64,000 nucleotides of DNA from Microthrixaceae bacterium (lineage in GTDB: Bacteria > Actinomycetota > Acidimicrobiia > Acidimicrobiales > Microtrichaceae): NCBI GenBank assembly GCA_023957995.1, contig JAMLGK010000013.1:1-64000 (forward strand), read 5' to 3'. Positions 16,797 through 25,535 of this stretch are shown piece by piece. The position numbers and the translations under genes are program-made. Under the pieces are notes generated by a model, which saw only the letters and a program-made list of their open reading frames with translations, did not search any database and had not been told where the DNA came from. Every line of letters begins with the position of its first letter. Within the stretch, counting starts at the first letter, position 1.

Positions 16797-16814
16797 GTCA
16801 TACACACGTATGAC
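16797..16814. promoter_or_regulatory. Candidate TetR operator, palindrome GTCATAC-N4-GTATGAC
   Basis: A perfect 7-bp inverted repeat with a 4-bp spacer lies in the 83-bp gap between the divergent NmrA-like and TetR genes, 24 bases before the TetR start. Its size and place fit an autoregulatory TetR operator that also covers the oxidoreductase promoter. Binding itself is inferred. Confidence 0.75.
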
Positions 16815-16837
16815 TTGCAACGGGATAGGATCGGTCC

Positions 16838-17482
16838 ATGACAGCGGACCGCGCGACCTCCACCCGTTCCCGCCTCATCGAGGCGACCATCACCTCGCTC
16901 CGCACCAAGGGGGTGGCCGGGCTGACCTCCCGCGAGATCGCCGGCGCGGCCGACGTGAACCTGCAGGCCATCACCTACCACTTCGGCTCCAAGGACTCCC
17001 TGGTCGCGGCCGCCCTCACCGAACTCGTCCAGGGTCGCCTCGACCCCGTCCGCGAAGCGCTGGAGGGCGACGATGACCCCGCGGAACGGCTCTTCAACGC
17101 CCTCTCAACCATCCGTTCCGCCTTCGCTGTGGCCCGACCCGATCTCGAGGCCTACGCGGATGCCGTCGCAGCTTCCTCGACCAACCCCGAACTGGCCCGC
17201 TCCCTCGGTGAGATCCACGAGAACCTGCGCGCCTACCTGAGCGATCTGATCACCCAGATGCAGGGTGACGGCTACATCCAGCCATGGGTCGAAGCCGATG
17301 CGATGGCGACTCTCCTGATCGCCGTCGGTGACGGTGTCGCCACCCAGTCGCATTTCGGGGATCCCGATGTCGACGGGGTGCTCGACCAGTTGGCGCTGCT
17401 CCTGCTCGGAGCACGCGAGCAACGCAGCCGGGTCTGGCCCGCTGCAGCAAAAATGCTCCTGCGCCGGATGGGCAAGCACTAG
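16838..17482 (+). CDS. TetR-family transcriptional regulator
   Basis: 214 residues. The N-terminal HTH is clear: ATITSLRTKGVAGLTSREIAGAADVNLQAITYHFGSK... (about residues 13-48), with the family signature ITYHFGSKDSLVAAAL. The C-terminal ligand-binding domain is all-helical and of unknown specificity. It is divergent from the NmrA-like oxidoreductase gene, and a perfect palindrome lies in the shared promoter, so it most likely represses itself and that gene. Downstream lies a frameshifted remnant and then a convergent MFS transporter. Confidence 0.9.
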   Translation: MTADRATSTRSRLIEATITSLRTKGVAGLTSREIAGAADVNLQAITYHFGSKDSLVAAALTELVQGRLDPVREALEGDDDPAERLFNALSTIRSAFAVARPDLEAYADAVAASSTNPELARSLGEIHENLRAYLSDLITQMQGDGYIQPWVEADAMATLLIAVGDGVATQSHFGDPDVDGVLDQLALLLLGAREQRSRVWPAAAKMLLRRMGKH

Positions 17483-17555
17483 CAAGCAGCCCCTGCTGCG
17501 GCACCGACACCCGAGTCGGGTACCGGACAGCCGAGAAGCCCACACCACCACGCGC

Positions 17556-17708
17556 GAAGATCTGCACCTCCGAGGACGCCCAGCAGCGCATCGGAGAGCT
17601 GCACACCCGCCTCAGCGAACTCGCCGAGACAACGGGGTCCTGCTCCAACAGAACAGCGGCATCCTCAGGCGGATCGAACTACGTGAGTCGTCCTTTGAGG
17701 CCGACTGA
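17556..17708 (+). pseudogene. Possible frameshifted remnant of a small helical protein
   Basis: Downstream of the TetR gene, one frame encodes a helix-like stretch (ICTSEDAQQRIGELHTRLSE) and, after a shift near 17628, another frame continues with NGVLLQQNSGILRRIELRES up to a TGA at 17706. Joined, these read as one amphipathic coiled-coil-like segment. No start codon or RBS is evident. This may be a decayed gene; the 310-bp gap otherwise holds no recognisable gene. Confidence 0.3.
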
Positions 17709-17792
17709 TCGGAATGGCTGAACGGGACATCTGAACGGAACGGCTGGACCTGCTGGAGCGCAGGAGCCGTCGGTCATACGAGGCACGCTGGT

Positions 17793-19364
17793 TCAGGCTT
17801 CCACCGATTCGCCACGGCGGGTGCCCAGCAGCACCCAGCTCGCCACGGCCGCTGCCAGGAGAACCAGGGCGATCATCGCCTCGGCCCACCTGAATCCGTC
17901 GACCGAAGCACTCCTGACAGCGGCGGTCACCTCGCTCTGTTCCGATTCGGGGAGAGCATCGACCGCCTTTTTCAGCTCGCCTGCACTCTGACCCATCGCC
18001 CGGTCCACCGAGAGCTCCTCGGAGCTGCTCACGCCGAGCCGACCGAGATCGTCGTCGAGTCGATCCTGGGCCACCTGGGTGTAGAGCACGGTTCCCACCG
18101 CTACCACGAGCACGGTCCCTACGTATCGCGACATGTTGATCACCCCACCCGCTTCCCCGGACACCGCTGAGGGAACCGCCACCATCCCGGCGGCGGAGGT
18201 GGTGGAGAAGCCGATCCCGACTCCCGCTGCGGTGATCGTGGCCACCAGGGCGAGGGACGTGGTGGAGGTTCCGGGTTCCACGGTGCCAGCGAGAGCCAGG
18301 GCGCCGATGCCACCGAGCAACATCGCGACGGTGTTCGGCACGCGATATCCGACGCGATCGGCAACCCGGCCACCGACCAGTGCAGAGATGAACATGACGA
18401 GTCCCCCGGGCACCAGCACCAGTCCTGCCTCCAGTGCGCTCAGGTCATAGGTGGCGGCCGACTCGGTGAAGATCGACACGAAGTACAACAGGCCCATCAG
18501 GCCGAACCCCTGGGCGAAGGTGGTGATCACGCCTGCGGAATACGCACGGCTGCGGAACAGCGAGAAGTGCACCAGCGGATCAGCTGTGCGCGCCTCGGCG
18601 AGCACGAACACGACGCCCGAGGCAATTCCCAACACGGCCACACCCAGTGTCAGCGGTCCGGTCCAGCCCCAGGACCCACCCTGTTGCAGCACGACGATCG
18701 CAGCGATCGTCGCGACACCCAGGCTCGCCGCTCCCACGAGATCAGGACGCGCACCCGACACACGCTCACGAACGGGCAACAGGAAGAGCCAGGCGAGCAT
18801 CCCGCCGACCGCCAACAACAGCAGATCGGCTGCGAACAGCCAACGCCAACCGATCGTGTCGGCGAAGGCTCCCCCGTACAACGGACCGACTGCAAAGGTG
18901 AAGCTGGCAGTGGCGGCCCAGATACCCACCGCGGTGCCCTGCTTGGCCTCGGGGAACACCAGGCGGACCAGGGCCAGCTGCGCAGGCAGCATCAGACCCG
19001 AGGCCATGCCCTGGAAGGCCCGGCCGGCCACCAGAACCTCGGGCCCTGGGGCGGCTGCGATCGTGGCGGAACCCACCGCGAACAGACCCAGGCCGATAGC
19101 GAACATCCTGCGACGTCCGAGTACGTCGCCGAACTGTCCGCCAGCCGCGACCGTGGTGGCAGCGGCCAGCAGGTAGGCGTTCACCGCCCATGCGACAGCG
19201 GTGGTGCTCATCTCGAAGTCCTCGGCGATGACGCCGATGGCGGTGTTGATCCCCGTGGTGTTGAGACCGATTACCAGCAGGCTCCAACAGAGGGTTACGA
19301 GGACCCACCAGGGGCGCACCGAGGGTGGCTGCGACAGGGCGCCCTGGTTGCCCGGTTCATCCAT
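17793..19364 (-). CDS. MFS transporter, DHA2/EmrB-QacA type
   Basis: 523 residues with about 14 TM helices, the size and topology of DHA2 drug:H+ antiporters. The motif-A region GGQFGDVLGRRRMFAIGL (about residues 75-95) and motif C-like region (LVAGRAFQGMASGLMLPAQLALV) fit. A large periplasmic-side insertion of about 70 residues lies between the last helices (LDDDLGRLGVSSSEELSVDRAM...), as is common in actinobacterial DHA2 members. The ATG 19364 is preceded by GGAG at good spacing; a GTG 9 bases earlier is possible. Substrate unknown; the nearby TetR gene is convergent, not divergent, so control by it is uncertain. Confidence 0.88.
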   Translation of the reverse strand: MDEPGNQGALSQPPSVRPWWVLVTLCWSLLVIGLNTTGINTAIGVIAEDFEMSTTAVAWAVNAYLLAAATTVAAGGQFGDVLGRRRMFAIGLGLFAVGSATIAAAPGPEVLVAGRAFQGMASGLMLPAQLALVRLVFPEAKQGTAVGIWAATASFTFAVGPLYGGAFADTIGWRWLFAADLLLLAVGGMLAWLFLLPVRERVSGARPDLVGAASLGVATIAAIVVLQQGGSWGWTGPLTLGVAVLGIASGVVFVLAEARTADPLVHFSLFRSRAYSAGVITTFAQGFGLMGLLYFVSIFTESAATYDLSALEAGLVLVPGGLVMFISALVGGRVADRVGYRVPNTVAMLLGGIGALALAGTVEPGTSTTSLALVATITAAGVGIGFSTTSAAGMVAVPSAVSGEAGGVINMSRYVGTVLVVAVGTVLYTQVAQDRLDDDLGRLGVSSSEELSVDRAMGQSAGELKKAVDALPESEQSEVTAAVRSASVDGFRWAEAMIALVLLAAAVASWVLLGTRRGESVEA

Positions 19365-19493
19365 CGTCACCACACTCCACCGGTCGCGAACCCCCGCAGT
19401 CTGGCCGAGGGGACGAACCGGCGCGTCGAATCACCCTGCACAACCACTTCTCGAGCAGGCAGCGACGCTCCGGCCAGCCCCCGGCGTCAGCGG

Positions 19494-20588
19494 TCAGCGG
19501 AACATCATCTTCTCGAAGAGGGTCCGGCCCTTCACGGTCTCCTCGATGCCGTCGAGGTCGATGCTCAACTCCAGGTCGGCGTTGAAGTCGTAGTACATCG
19601 GGTGTTCGAACATTCCGAACACAGCGTGAGCGAGACCCTTGTGCGTGGGCTCCATGTCGAGTGCTTCGATCATCTCGACGTTGGTGATGTGCATCTCGAC
19701 GGATCCCTCGTCGGTCTTCCAACTCCAGCGCAGATCGGTCGGATAGCTCTGGCCACCCGGGCCATCCACATCGCCCGAGGTCTCGAGACGAAGCGGCACC
19801 ATGTCGTCGGTGATCACCTCGTCACCCTTGGCGAGAAGGAAGGTGGGAATGTTGATCGAACCGAGCCCGAACAGACCCTTGGTGGTCAGGCGCACGTACA
19901 CGACGGTGTAGTCGCCCACATGTGCCCGGCCCCAGTACCAGTGATCGAGGCCGGCGTTCATCACCTTGTTGCCCCAGTTGTGGTCGTGATAGCCCGATCC
20001 GGTCACCTCGCGGGTCTCACCGTTGACGGTGATCGTTCCGCTCAAGGTGCCGTACGGAACCGGTACGACCCAGCCCATGTGCTGCTTCTGGGCAGAGTCG
20101 AAGTAGGTGAGCCCGGCACCGGGCCTCCAGGACGGCGATTGACGATCGAGCCGCAGATCTGCCACCAATCCCGCGTCGTCGATGTGCAGTTCGTAGTGCT
20201 CGAGATCGCCGCGCACCGTGTTGGGGCCCACGGTCACGTCGCAGCTGTCGCGCTTGGCACTGAAATCGTCGGCGGGATGGCGCACGTCCTCACGGATCTT
20301 CGTGCCGTCGGCACCGTGGTAGATCACCAGTACCGATGGATCCACCGGTCCGTCCGGTGCGGTGTTCGGCTTCGAGTTGAAGGTGACCACGATCGTCGAC
20401 CCGTCGTCGAGGTGCATGTCGAAGTACCACCACTCGAAGGAATGGTCGAGCTCGTCCACGGAGCGGAATCCGTCCTCCCAGACGGCCACCTTCTTCGCAT
20501 CGATGCCGAGCGTCGCTAGCGCGGCGTTCTGCACCTCATCGATCTTGGCTCGGACCTCGGGGGTGTCGGGGATGTTGTGAGCATGCAT
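19494..20588 (-). CDS. CrtC/AttH lipocalin-like domain protein (hydroxyneurosporene synthase family fold)
   Basis: 364 residues resembling the CrtC/AttH family of tandem lipocalin-like domains. Family-like blocks are FEWWYFDMHLDDGSTIVVTF (about residues 50-69) and SGYHDHNWGN...DHWYWGRAHVGDYTVVY in the middle. CrtC members hydrate carotenoids; AttH-like members act in lipid or envelope metabolism. No carotenoid operon surrounds it, although a phytoene-desaturase-like oxidase lies 6 kb away. The SD GAGGAG lies 8 bases before ATG 20588. Divergent from the cation exchanger gene. Hydratase activity is not proven by sequence. Confidence 0.75.
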   Translation of the reverse strand: MHAHNIPDTPEVRAKIDEVQNAALATLGIDAKKVAVWEDGFRSVDELDHSFEWWYFDMHLDDGSTIVVTFNSKPNTAPDGPVDPSVLVIYHGADGTKIREDVRHPADDFSAKRDSCDVTVGPNTVRGDLEHYELHIDDAGLVADLRLDRQSPSWRPGAGLTYFDSAQKQHMGWVVPVPYGTLSGTITVNGETREVTGSGYHDHNWGNKVMNAGLDHWYWGRAHVGDYTVVYVRLTTKGLFGLGSINIPTFLLAKGDEVITDDMVPLRLETSGDVDGPGGQSYPTDLRWSWKTDEGSVEMHITNVEMIEALDMEPTHKGLAHAVFGMFEHPMYYDFNADLELSIDLDGIEETVKGRTLFEKMMFR

Positions 20589-20856
20589 TGTGGAGTCTCC
20601 TCTGTCCGCCCCACCCGACGTGGGTCCGGGCGCTGGGATTCCATCGGCACGAGAGCGACAACTCCTGAGCGATCCGGATTCTGGACGCCCGAAGCGTGGG
20701 CGGAGAGCCGGACAAGGCTTCGGCGGTGCACCCGGGGCGGTACGATCGACCCATCGCGATGGGACTCCGCGCAACGCACGCCAACGGCCTCACACGACAG
20801 CCTCGCTCCCATCGCCGACCGGCGCGGCGCAGCACCGGCGATTCCGGTGGCCGCGC

Positions 20857-21780
20857 ATGATCGCGGTCTGGGCGGCGTTGGTAGTCGCGGGGCTCTCGGT
20901 GTCGGTCGTTGCCAGCGGCTCGGCCCTGCGTACATCGGAAGCCCTGGGGCGCCGGGCCGGGCTGTCGCCGATCGTCATCGGCCTGACGATCGTCTCGATC
21001 GGAACCGACCTTCCGGAGATCGCGAACAGCATCCTCGCCTCCGCCGCCGGGCGAGGCGACCTGAACGTGGGTGACTCCACCGGTTCGGCGGCCACACAGA
21101 TCACACTTGTGCTCGGGGTGCTGTGTCTCCTGCGGCCCCTCGCCGTGGGGCGTCGGTTCGCGGCCATCGCCGGAGCGTTCACGGTGTCGGCGTTCGTGGT
21201 TGCAGCCGCGATGATGTCCGACGGTTCGCTGAGCCGGCTCGACGGGCTTCTGCTGGTACTGATCTGGGTGGCCGCCACCGCCGTGACGGGACGTTCGGCT
21301 CCCTTGGCCGAAACCCGCAGAGCCGAGTCCTCGGGCCCCGGCATCGCCCTGCTGGCGGGCAAGGCACTGCTCGCCCTGGCGTTCGTGGGTGCAGGAGCCG
21401 CGCTCGCAGTGACCGCGTTCGGTCGGCTCACCGATGACCTGGGTGTACCCGAGTACGCAACCAGCTTCCTCGTGCTGTCTATCGGCACCTCACTGCCGGA
21501 ACTCCTGGTCGACGGGCGCGCCGTCCTCCGAGGTATGGGAGCGTTGGCGCTCGGCGACATCCTCGGTTCATCGCTCATCGATGCCACCCTGTCGTTGGGT
21601 ATAGGCCCACTTCTGTTTCCCACCGCCGTGTCTGCCGAAGCGGCTCGGGGGACGCTCCTGGTCGGCGCTGTGGTTGCAGCCGCTGTGATCCTCCTGGTGT
21701 CTCGCAGGCTCCACGACTGGAAGAGCGGGCTGACGGCGATCGGGCTCTACCTGCTGCTGTTCCCACTGGTGATCATCTGA
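20857..21780 (+). CDS. Sodium/calcium exchanger-family membrane protein (CaCA)
   Basis: 307 residues, about ten TM helices in two inverted halves. The two alpha-repeats that define CaCA exchangers are both present: GLTIVSIGTDLPEIANSI (about residues 40-57) and FLVLSIGTSLPELLVDGR (about 210-227), each with the acidic residue that binds the cation. A middle cytosolic loop (ETRRAESSG) separates them. Start ATG 20857 is weakly supported (GGTGG upstream); an extended frame reaches back to 20590 but the residues there look non-coding. Likely exchanges Ca2+ or another cation for Na+ or H+ across the inner membrane. Confidence 0.85.
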   Translation: MIAVWAALVVAGLSVSVVASGSALRTSEALGRRAGLSPIVIGLTIVSIGTDLPEIANSILASAAGRGDLNVGDSTGSAATQITLVLGVLCLLRPLAVGRRFAAIAGAFTVSAFVVAAAMMSDGSLSRLDGLLLVLIWVAATAVTGRSAPLAETRRAESSGPGIALLAGKALLALAFVGAGAALAVTAFGRLTDDLGVPEYATSFLVLSIGTSLPELLVDGRAVLRGMGALALGDILGSSLIDATLSLGIGPLLFPTAVSAEAARGTLLVGAVVAAAVILLVSRRLHDWKSGLTAIGLYLLLFPLVII

Positions 21781-21866
21781 GGAGCCGCAACGATCCTTCT
21801 GTGGAACTGAGCCGCTGTCGCTCCGCATCCGCCCGCTGTCGGATCCGAGACCGCCGGTAGGATCCG

Positions 21867-22790
21867 ATGGTGCGCTTCAGCGTCGGACTCCCGGTGGAGC
21901 AACCTCATCGATTCGAGGAGTTGTGCAGCGGCGAGGCGATGGCCGAACTCGCCCGAGCAGCCGAGGAAATCGGATACGACGCCGTTTCGGTGACCGACCA
22001 CCCGTTCCCTCCCGACCGCTGGCTGGCGAGCGGCGGACACCATTCCTATGACCCGTTGGTGGTGCTCGCGTTCGTTGCCGCGGCCACGCGCACCATCCGG
22101 CTCCAGACGAATGTCCTGGTGACCGGCTACCGCAATGCATTCCTGGCCGCCAAGGGTGTGTCGAGCCTCGACGCGCTCTCGAACGGCCGCGTGATATTGG
22201 GCGTCGCTGCCGGCTACCTCCAGGAGGAGTACGCGGCGCTCGGAGCCAACTTCGAAGGCCGCAACGAACGCCTCGATGAGACGATCCAGGCGATGCGCGC
22301 CGCCTGGACCGGCGAGACGGTCAGCTTCGATGGTGCGACGGTGCGAGCTCACGGCCACACGATGTCGCCACCTCCGGTGCAGCCCGGCGGCCCTCCCATC
22401 TGGATCGGTGGCAACAGCACACGGGCCATCCGACGAGCCGTCGAGTTCGGCGACGGTTGGCTCCCGTTCCCATTGCCCAGCGGTGCGAGCAGGTACACAC
22501 GGACCGCTGACATCAACGACATGGAGGACCTCCGGCGGCGCATAGACCTCGCCCGCGACCTGTCGGTCGAGCACGGTCGAACCAAACCGCTCGAGATCTG
22601 TTTCGTGCCGTTCGAGCTGTCGGTCTTCGGGACCACCGAACCCGACTATCGCCAGCTCGGGGAATCGGTGGCGGAGTTGAGCGATGCCGGAGTCACCTGG
22701 CTGTCGATCACCCTGCCTGCGACAACCCGCCGCGGCTACCTGGAGCAGCTGGAATCATTGGCCGAACACGTCATCGGCACCGGCGCCTGA
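21867..22790 (+). CDS. LLM-class F420-dependent oxidoreductase
   Basis: 307 residues of the bacterial luciferase-like fold. Family blocks: SVTDHPFPPDRWLASGGHHS (about residues 50-70), TRTIRLQTNVLVTGYRNAF, LSNGRVILGVAAGYLQEEY (typical F420/flavin-binding barrel segment) and PPIWIGGNSTRAIRRAVEFG. Actinobacterial members with this TIGR03619-like pattern normally use F420 rather than FMN. Monocistronic; convergent with the SDR pair. Substrate unknown. Confidence 0.85.
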   Translation: MVRFSVGLPVEQPHRFEELCSGEAMAELARAAEEIGYDAVSVTDHPFPPDRWLASGGHHSYDPLVVLAFVAAATRTIRLQTNVLVTGYRNAFLAAKGVSSLDALSNGRVILGVAAGYLQEEYAALGANFEGRNERLDETIQAMRAAWTGETVSFDGATVRAHGHTMSPPPVQPGGPPIWIGGNSTRAIRRAVEFGDGWLPFPLPSGASRYTRTADINDMEDLRRRIDLARDLSVEHGRTKPLEICFVPFELSVFGTTEPDYRQLGESVAELSDAGVTWLSITLPATTRRGYLEQLESLAEHVIGTGA

Positions 22791-22815
22791 CCGGTCACAG
22801 ACCCATCGGAATCGG

Positions 22816-23640
22816 TCACAGGAGCGTGAAGCGGCCACCGCTGACCACAAGGGTCTGCCCTGAGACATAGTTCGCCCAGTCGCTGACCAGGAAGGCCGCG
22901 ACGTAGCCGACATCGACCGTCGGCTCACCGATGCGTCCCAGCGGCACGAGCGAACGGATTCGTGCCTCGAGTGTCTCATCCGCCTCGAATGCACGGTCGA
23001 GCGCTTCGGTACGGGCGAGCGGTGCCAGCCCGTTGACCCGCACGCCTGAGGGTCCCCATTCGAGGGCGAGGCTCTTGACGAGTGCCCGCTGCGCAGCCTT
23101 GGACATGCCGTAGAACGGCAGTGTGGCCGAGCCCTCGATCCCCGCGGGTGACGTCAACAGGATCAGGGTGCCTCCTGTTTCGACGAGGGCACCGAAACTC
23201 GCCTGGGCACAATGGAACGACCCACGGACAGAAACCGACGCGTGGGCTTCCCAGAGTTCGAGCGATGCATCCTCGAGCGCGTGGGGTTGGCTCGACTCCC
23301 GGCTCGTGGCGTTGTGGACCATGGCGTCGAGGCCTCCGTAGACACGTAGCGCCTCGGCGACGGAGCGCTCTACATCGTCGCGGTCGGTCACGTCGCAACG
23401 AACCGCATGTGCAGAGCCGCCCTTTGCACGGATCATCTCGGTGGTCTCGTCACCGGACGCACCGCGGGCTGTGACCACCACCTCGGCCCCTGCGGCGGCA
23501 CACGCAAGCGCTATGCCGCGCCCCACGCCGCCGCCGGCGCCGGTGACGAGCACCACCTTGTCCTTCAACAGCTTGTCCTTCAACAGCTTGTCCTTCAACA
23601 GCTTGTCCTTCAACAGCTTGTCCTTCAACGGTGCTGTCAC
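22816..23640 (-). CDS. Short-chain dehydrogenase with tandem-repeat N-terminus
   Basis: 274 residues. A classical SDR: dinucleotide motif TGAGGGVGRGIA (from residue 33), NAT-type segment HNATSRE, catalytic Ser164 (LLTSPAGIEG), Tyr177 and Lys181 (YGMSK), so it should be an active NAD(P)H-dependent oxidoreductase. The unusual part is residues about 5-28, which are five in-frame copies of LKDKL encoded by a 15-bp repeat; a normal SDR has one such segment (LKDKVVLVTG). The GTG start overlaps the stop of the upstream SDR-like gene (GTGA), so the two are coupled. Confidence 0.85.
   Translation of the reverse strand: MTAPLKDKLLKDKLLKDKLLKDKLLKDKVVLVTGAGGGVGRGIALACAAAGAEVVVTARGASGDETTEMIRAKGGSAHAVRCDVTDRDDVERSVAEALRVYGGLDAMVHNATSRESSQPHALEDASLELWEAHASVSVRGSFHCAQASFGALVETGGTLILLTSPAGIEGSATLPFYGMSKAAQRALVKSLALEWGPSGVRVNGLAPLARTEALDRAFEADETLEARIRSLVPLGRIGEPTVDVGYVAAFLVSDWANYVSGQTLVVSGGRFTLL
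23557..23628. repeat. Five in-frame copies of a 15-bp repeat inside the SDR gene
   Basis: The 15-bp unit (on the coding strand TTGAAGGACAAGCTG) is perfectly repeated with a period of 15, the fifth copy ending in the conserved LKDK just before the nucleotide-binding strand. It adds four extra LKDKL units to the N-terminus without breaking the frame. Confidence 0.95.
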
Positions 23641-24335
23641 GGGACCATCAGGCTTCCACCGTCGGCGACAAGGGTCGAACCCGTGAGCGATCGGCTCTCA
23701 GGTCCGACCAACATGCAGACCAGGTCCGCTACGGCCGAAACCGTCGCTGCCGGCTCACCCGGTGCAGGGGATGTCGGGCCGCTGTCTCGGCCCATTTCGG
23801 TGTCGGAGTCATCGCCGAGCAACGCCGGCGGGACCGAAACCACGTTGACCCGTACTCCAGCACCACCCCAACGTCGGGCCGCCACCTTGGCGAGGTTCCG
23901 TTGTGCCTCCGCAGCAGCGGACCACGCAGCCAGACCAGCCTCTCCACCGAGGGAGATCGACGGCGCGACCAGCACGACCGAGCCACCAGCAGCCAGACGT
24001 CGATGTGCAGCCTGGAACACGAGCAACGTGCTGCGGATGATGGACTCGCACCGCAGGTCCCATCCCTTGTCATCGAGGTCCATCAATGCCCGGGGCTGGG
24101 CCGCACCCGGTGGGATGTCGGCATGGACCAAGACCCCGACGCGACGATCACCGCACGCCTCGGCAAAGCACTCCTCGACCGCATCGGGGTGATCGAGGTT
24201 GAACCCGGCACCTCCGATCGACACCGCATGGTGCCCGCGGGACCCGAGCTGGGTGAGGATCTCCTGCACCAGTGGCGAAGGTGCTCCCACGACGACACTC
24301 GCCGGCTGGTCGAGGTCATCGAAGTGGTGCTCCAT
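23637..24335 (-). CDS. SDR-like protein lacking catalytic residues
   Basis: 232 residues with overall SDR topology (VAPSISLGG at the Ser position, helix WSAAAEAQRNLAKVAARRWG, and a C-terminal STLVADGGSLMVP typical of SDRs), but with the glycine motif degraded (VVVGAPSPLVQEIL in place of TGxxxGxG) and the Tyr-x3-Lys pair replaced by Trp138 and Ala142. It is therefore probably not a dehydrogenase by itself. It lies between an LLM monooxygenase gene (20 bp upstream) and an active SDR gene (GTGA overlap), suggesting a structural or regulatory subunit of a heteromeric SDR. Confidence 0.78.
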   Translation of the reverse strand: MEHHFDDLDQPASVVVGAPSPLVQEILTQLGSRGHHAVSIGGAGFNLDHPDAVEECFAEACGDRRVGVLVHADIPPGAAQPRALMDLDDKGWDLRCESIIRSTLLVFQAAHRRLAAGGSVVLVAPSISLGGEAGLAAWSAAAEAQRNLAKVAARRWGGAGVRVNVVSVPPALLGDDSDTEMGRDSGPTSPAPGEPAATVSAVADLVCMLVGPESRSLTGSTLVADGGSLMVP

Positions 24336-24355
24336 GAAGATCTCCTCCCGGTCCC

Positions 24356-25327
24356 CTAGCCAACGCTCAGTCTGGCTCGTAGCTTCGGAACGACCTCTGA
24401 TCCGATCAGTTCGATCTGCGGTCGGATGTCCTCAGCGGAGACCCCGCTGCTGTGGATTCTGATGTTCAGCGCGTCCGCCCCCGACACGGACACCGCTTCT
24501 GCGAGCCGCGACACGATCTCATCGGGATCGTCGGAGGTGATCAGCTCATCGGCGCCCCATGCCGCCACCGCGCTCGGTGCCGCGTAGGACGCGTAGAGCC
24601 CGACCTGGGCGTCGATCTGGGAGCGCGGCGGGGCTCCTAGCCAGACGCGACGGTTCAGGATCGCGGTGCCGGTACCGCCTGCCGCCCGGTAGGCGTCGGC
24701 CACCGTACGAAGGTGCTCCGCGGTGGACAGCGAGTCGAAGAGGATCCCCGCGCCGAGGCGCGCTGCCCGCTCACAGGCGGGAACACTCATGGCGGTACCC
24801 AACACCGGGATGGGGTGATCTCGGCAGTGGTCGATCGCCCGGTCACCGGCGACGATCTCACCGACACGCCCGTCGAGTGAAGCCGCCGAACCCGAGAGCA
24901 TCTCGACCAACGGTCCGAGTTGGCGTCGGTAGCGAGGCATCCGCTCGGTGTGCGGAATCTCCATCACCTCGAAGTCACCCACCAGCGAACCGGGTGCGAC
25001 ACCGAGTATCACCCGGTCGGGGAAACGTGCCGCGAGCCATGCCGTATCCTCCGCCACCTGGGCGACAGGCTTGAGTGGCAGCAGCATCGGACATGGCCCC
25101 GCCCAGCCCACCTCCATCGCATCGAGGAGGAAGCCGGCCATCTGAAGGGGGCTCGGCAGGTAGCCGGAGAAGCCCCCGTGATGCTCGCTCACCATGACGC
25201 CGTCGAACCCGGCGGTGACAGCGAGGCGTGCCTGGGTCCGGAGTTCCTCCACGATCTCCGGAGCGGCCAGCTCGTTGTGTGGATAGAGACGCAGCGACAC
25301 AGAACCGGACAGCTCTAGCGGCGGCAT
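24356..25327 (-). CDS. LLM-class flavin-dependent oxidoreductase (luciferase-like monooxygenase)
   Basis: 323 residues. The luciferase-like barrel is shown by LRLYPHNELAAPEIVEEL..., MVSEHHGGFSGYLPSPLQ (about residues 45-62), FPDRVILGVAPGSLVGDF and PIPVLGTAMSVPACERAARLG. The SD AGGAGG lies 8 bases before ATG 25327, so a much longer upstream frame is rejected. First gene of a three-gene operon with two SDR-family genes: a monooxygenase plus dehydrogenases would suit stepwise oxidation of an aliphatic or isoprenoid compound. Cofactor (FMN or F420) cannot be settled from sequence. Confidence 0.85.
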   Translation of the reverse strand: MPPLELSGSVSLRLYPHNELAAPEIVEELRTQARLAVTAGFDGVMVSEHHGGFSGYLPSPLQMAGFLLDAMEVGWAGPCPMLLPLKPVAQVAEDTAWLAARFPDRVILGVAPGSLVGDFEVMEIPHTERMPRYRRQLGPLVEMLSGSAASLDGRVGEIVAGDRAIDHCRDHPIPVLGTAMSVPACERAARLGAGILFDSLSTAEHLRTVADAYRAAGGTGTAILNRRVWLGAPPRSQIDAQVGLYASYAAPSAVAAWGADELITSDDPDEIVSRLAEAVSVSGADALNIRIHSSGVSAEDIRPQIELIGSEVVPKLRARLSVG

Positions 25328-25535
25328 TCGGAGTCCTCCTGAACGATGGCAGGACCATGATCGTCCGGTTGGAGCGGAGCCACAGGACCTCGGAGTCACC
25401 CTACCCAGCGGCCACTCCCGGTGGGGACTTGCCGCACCCGGGAACCGGATCACTCCGCGGTCCGTCCAATTGGTCGAAGCAGCAGCCCCGGGTGCACCCC
25501 GCATCCATCGGGGCCTACGACGACAGGAGCGGATC

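Noticed and set aside
23557..23628. Five regular repeats considered as CRISPR
   Set aside because: Unit is 15 bp without spacers and lies in frame within a coding region.
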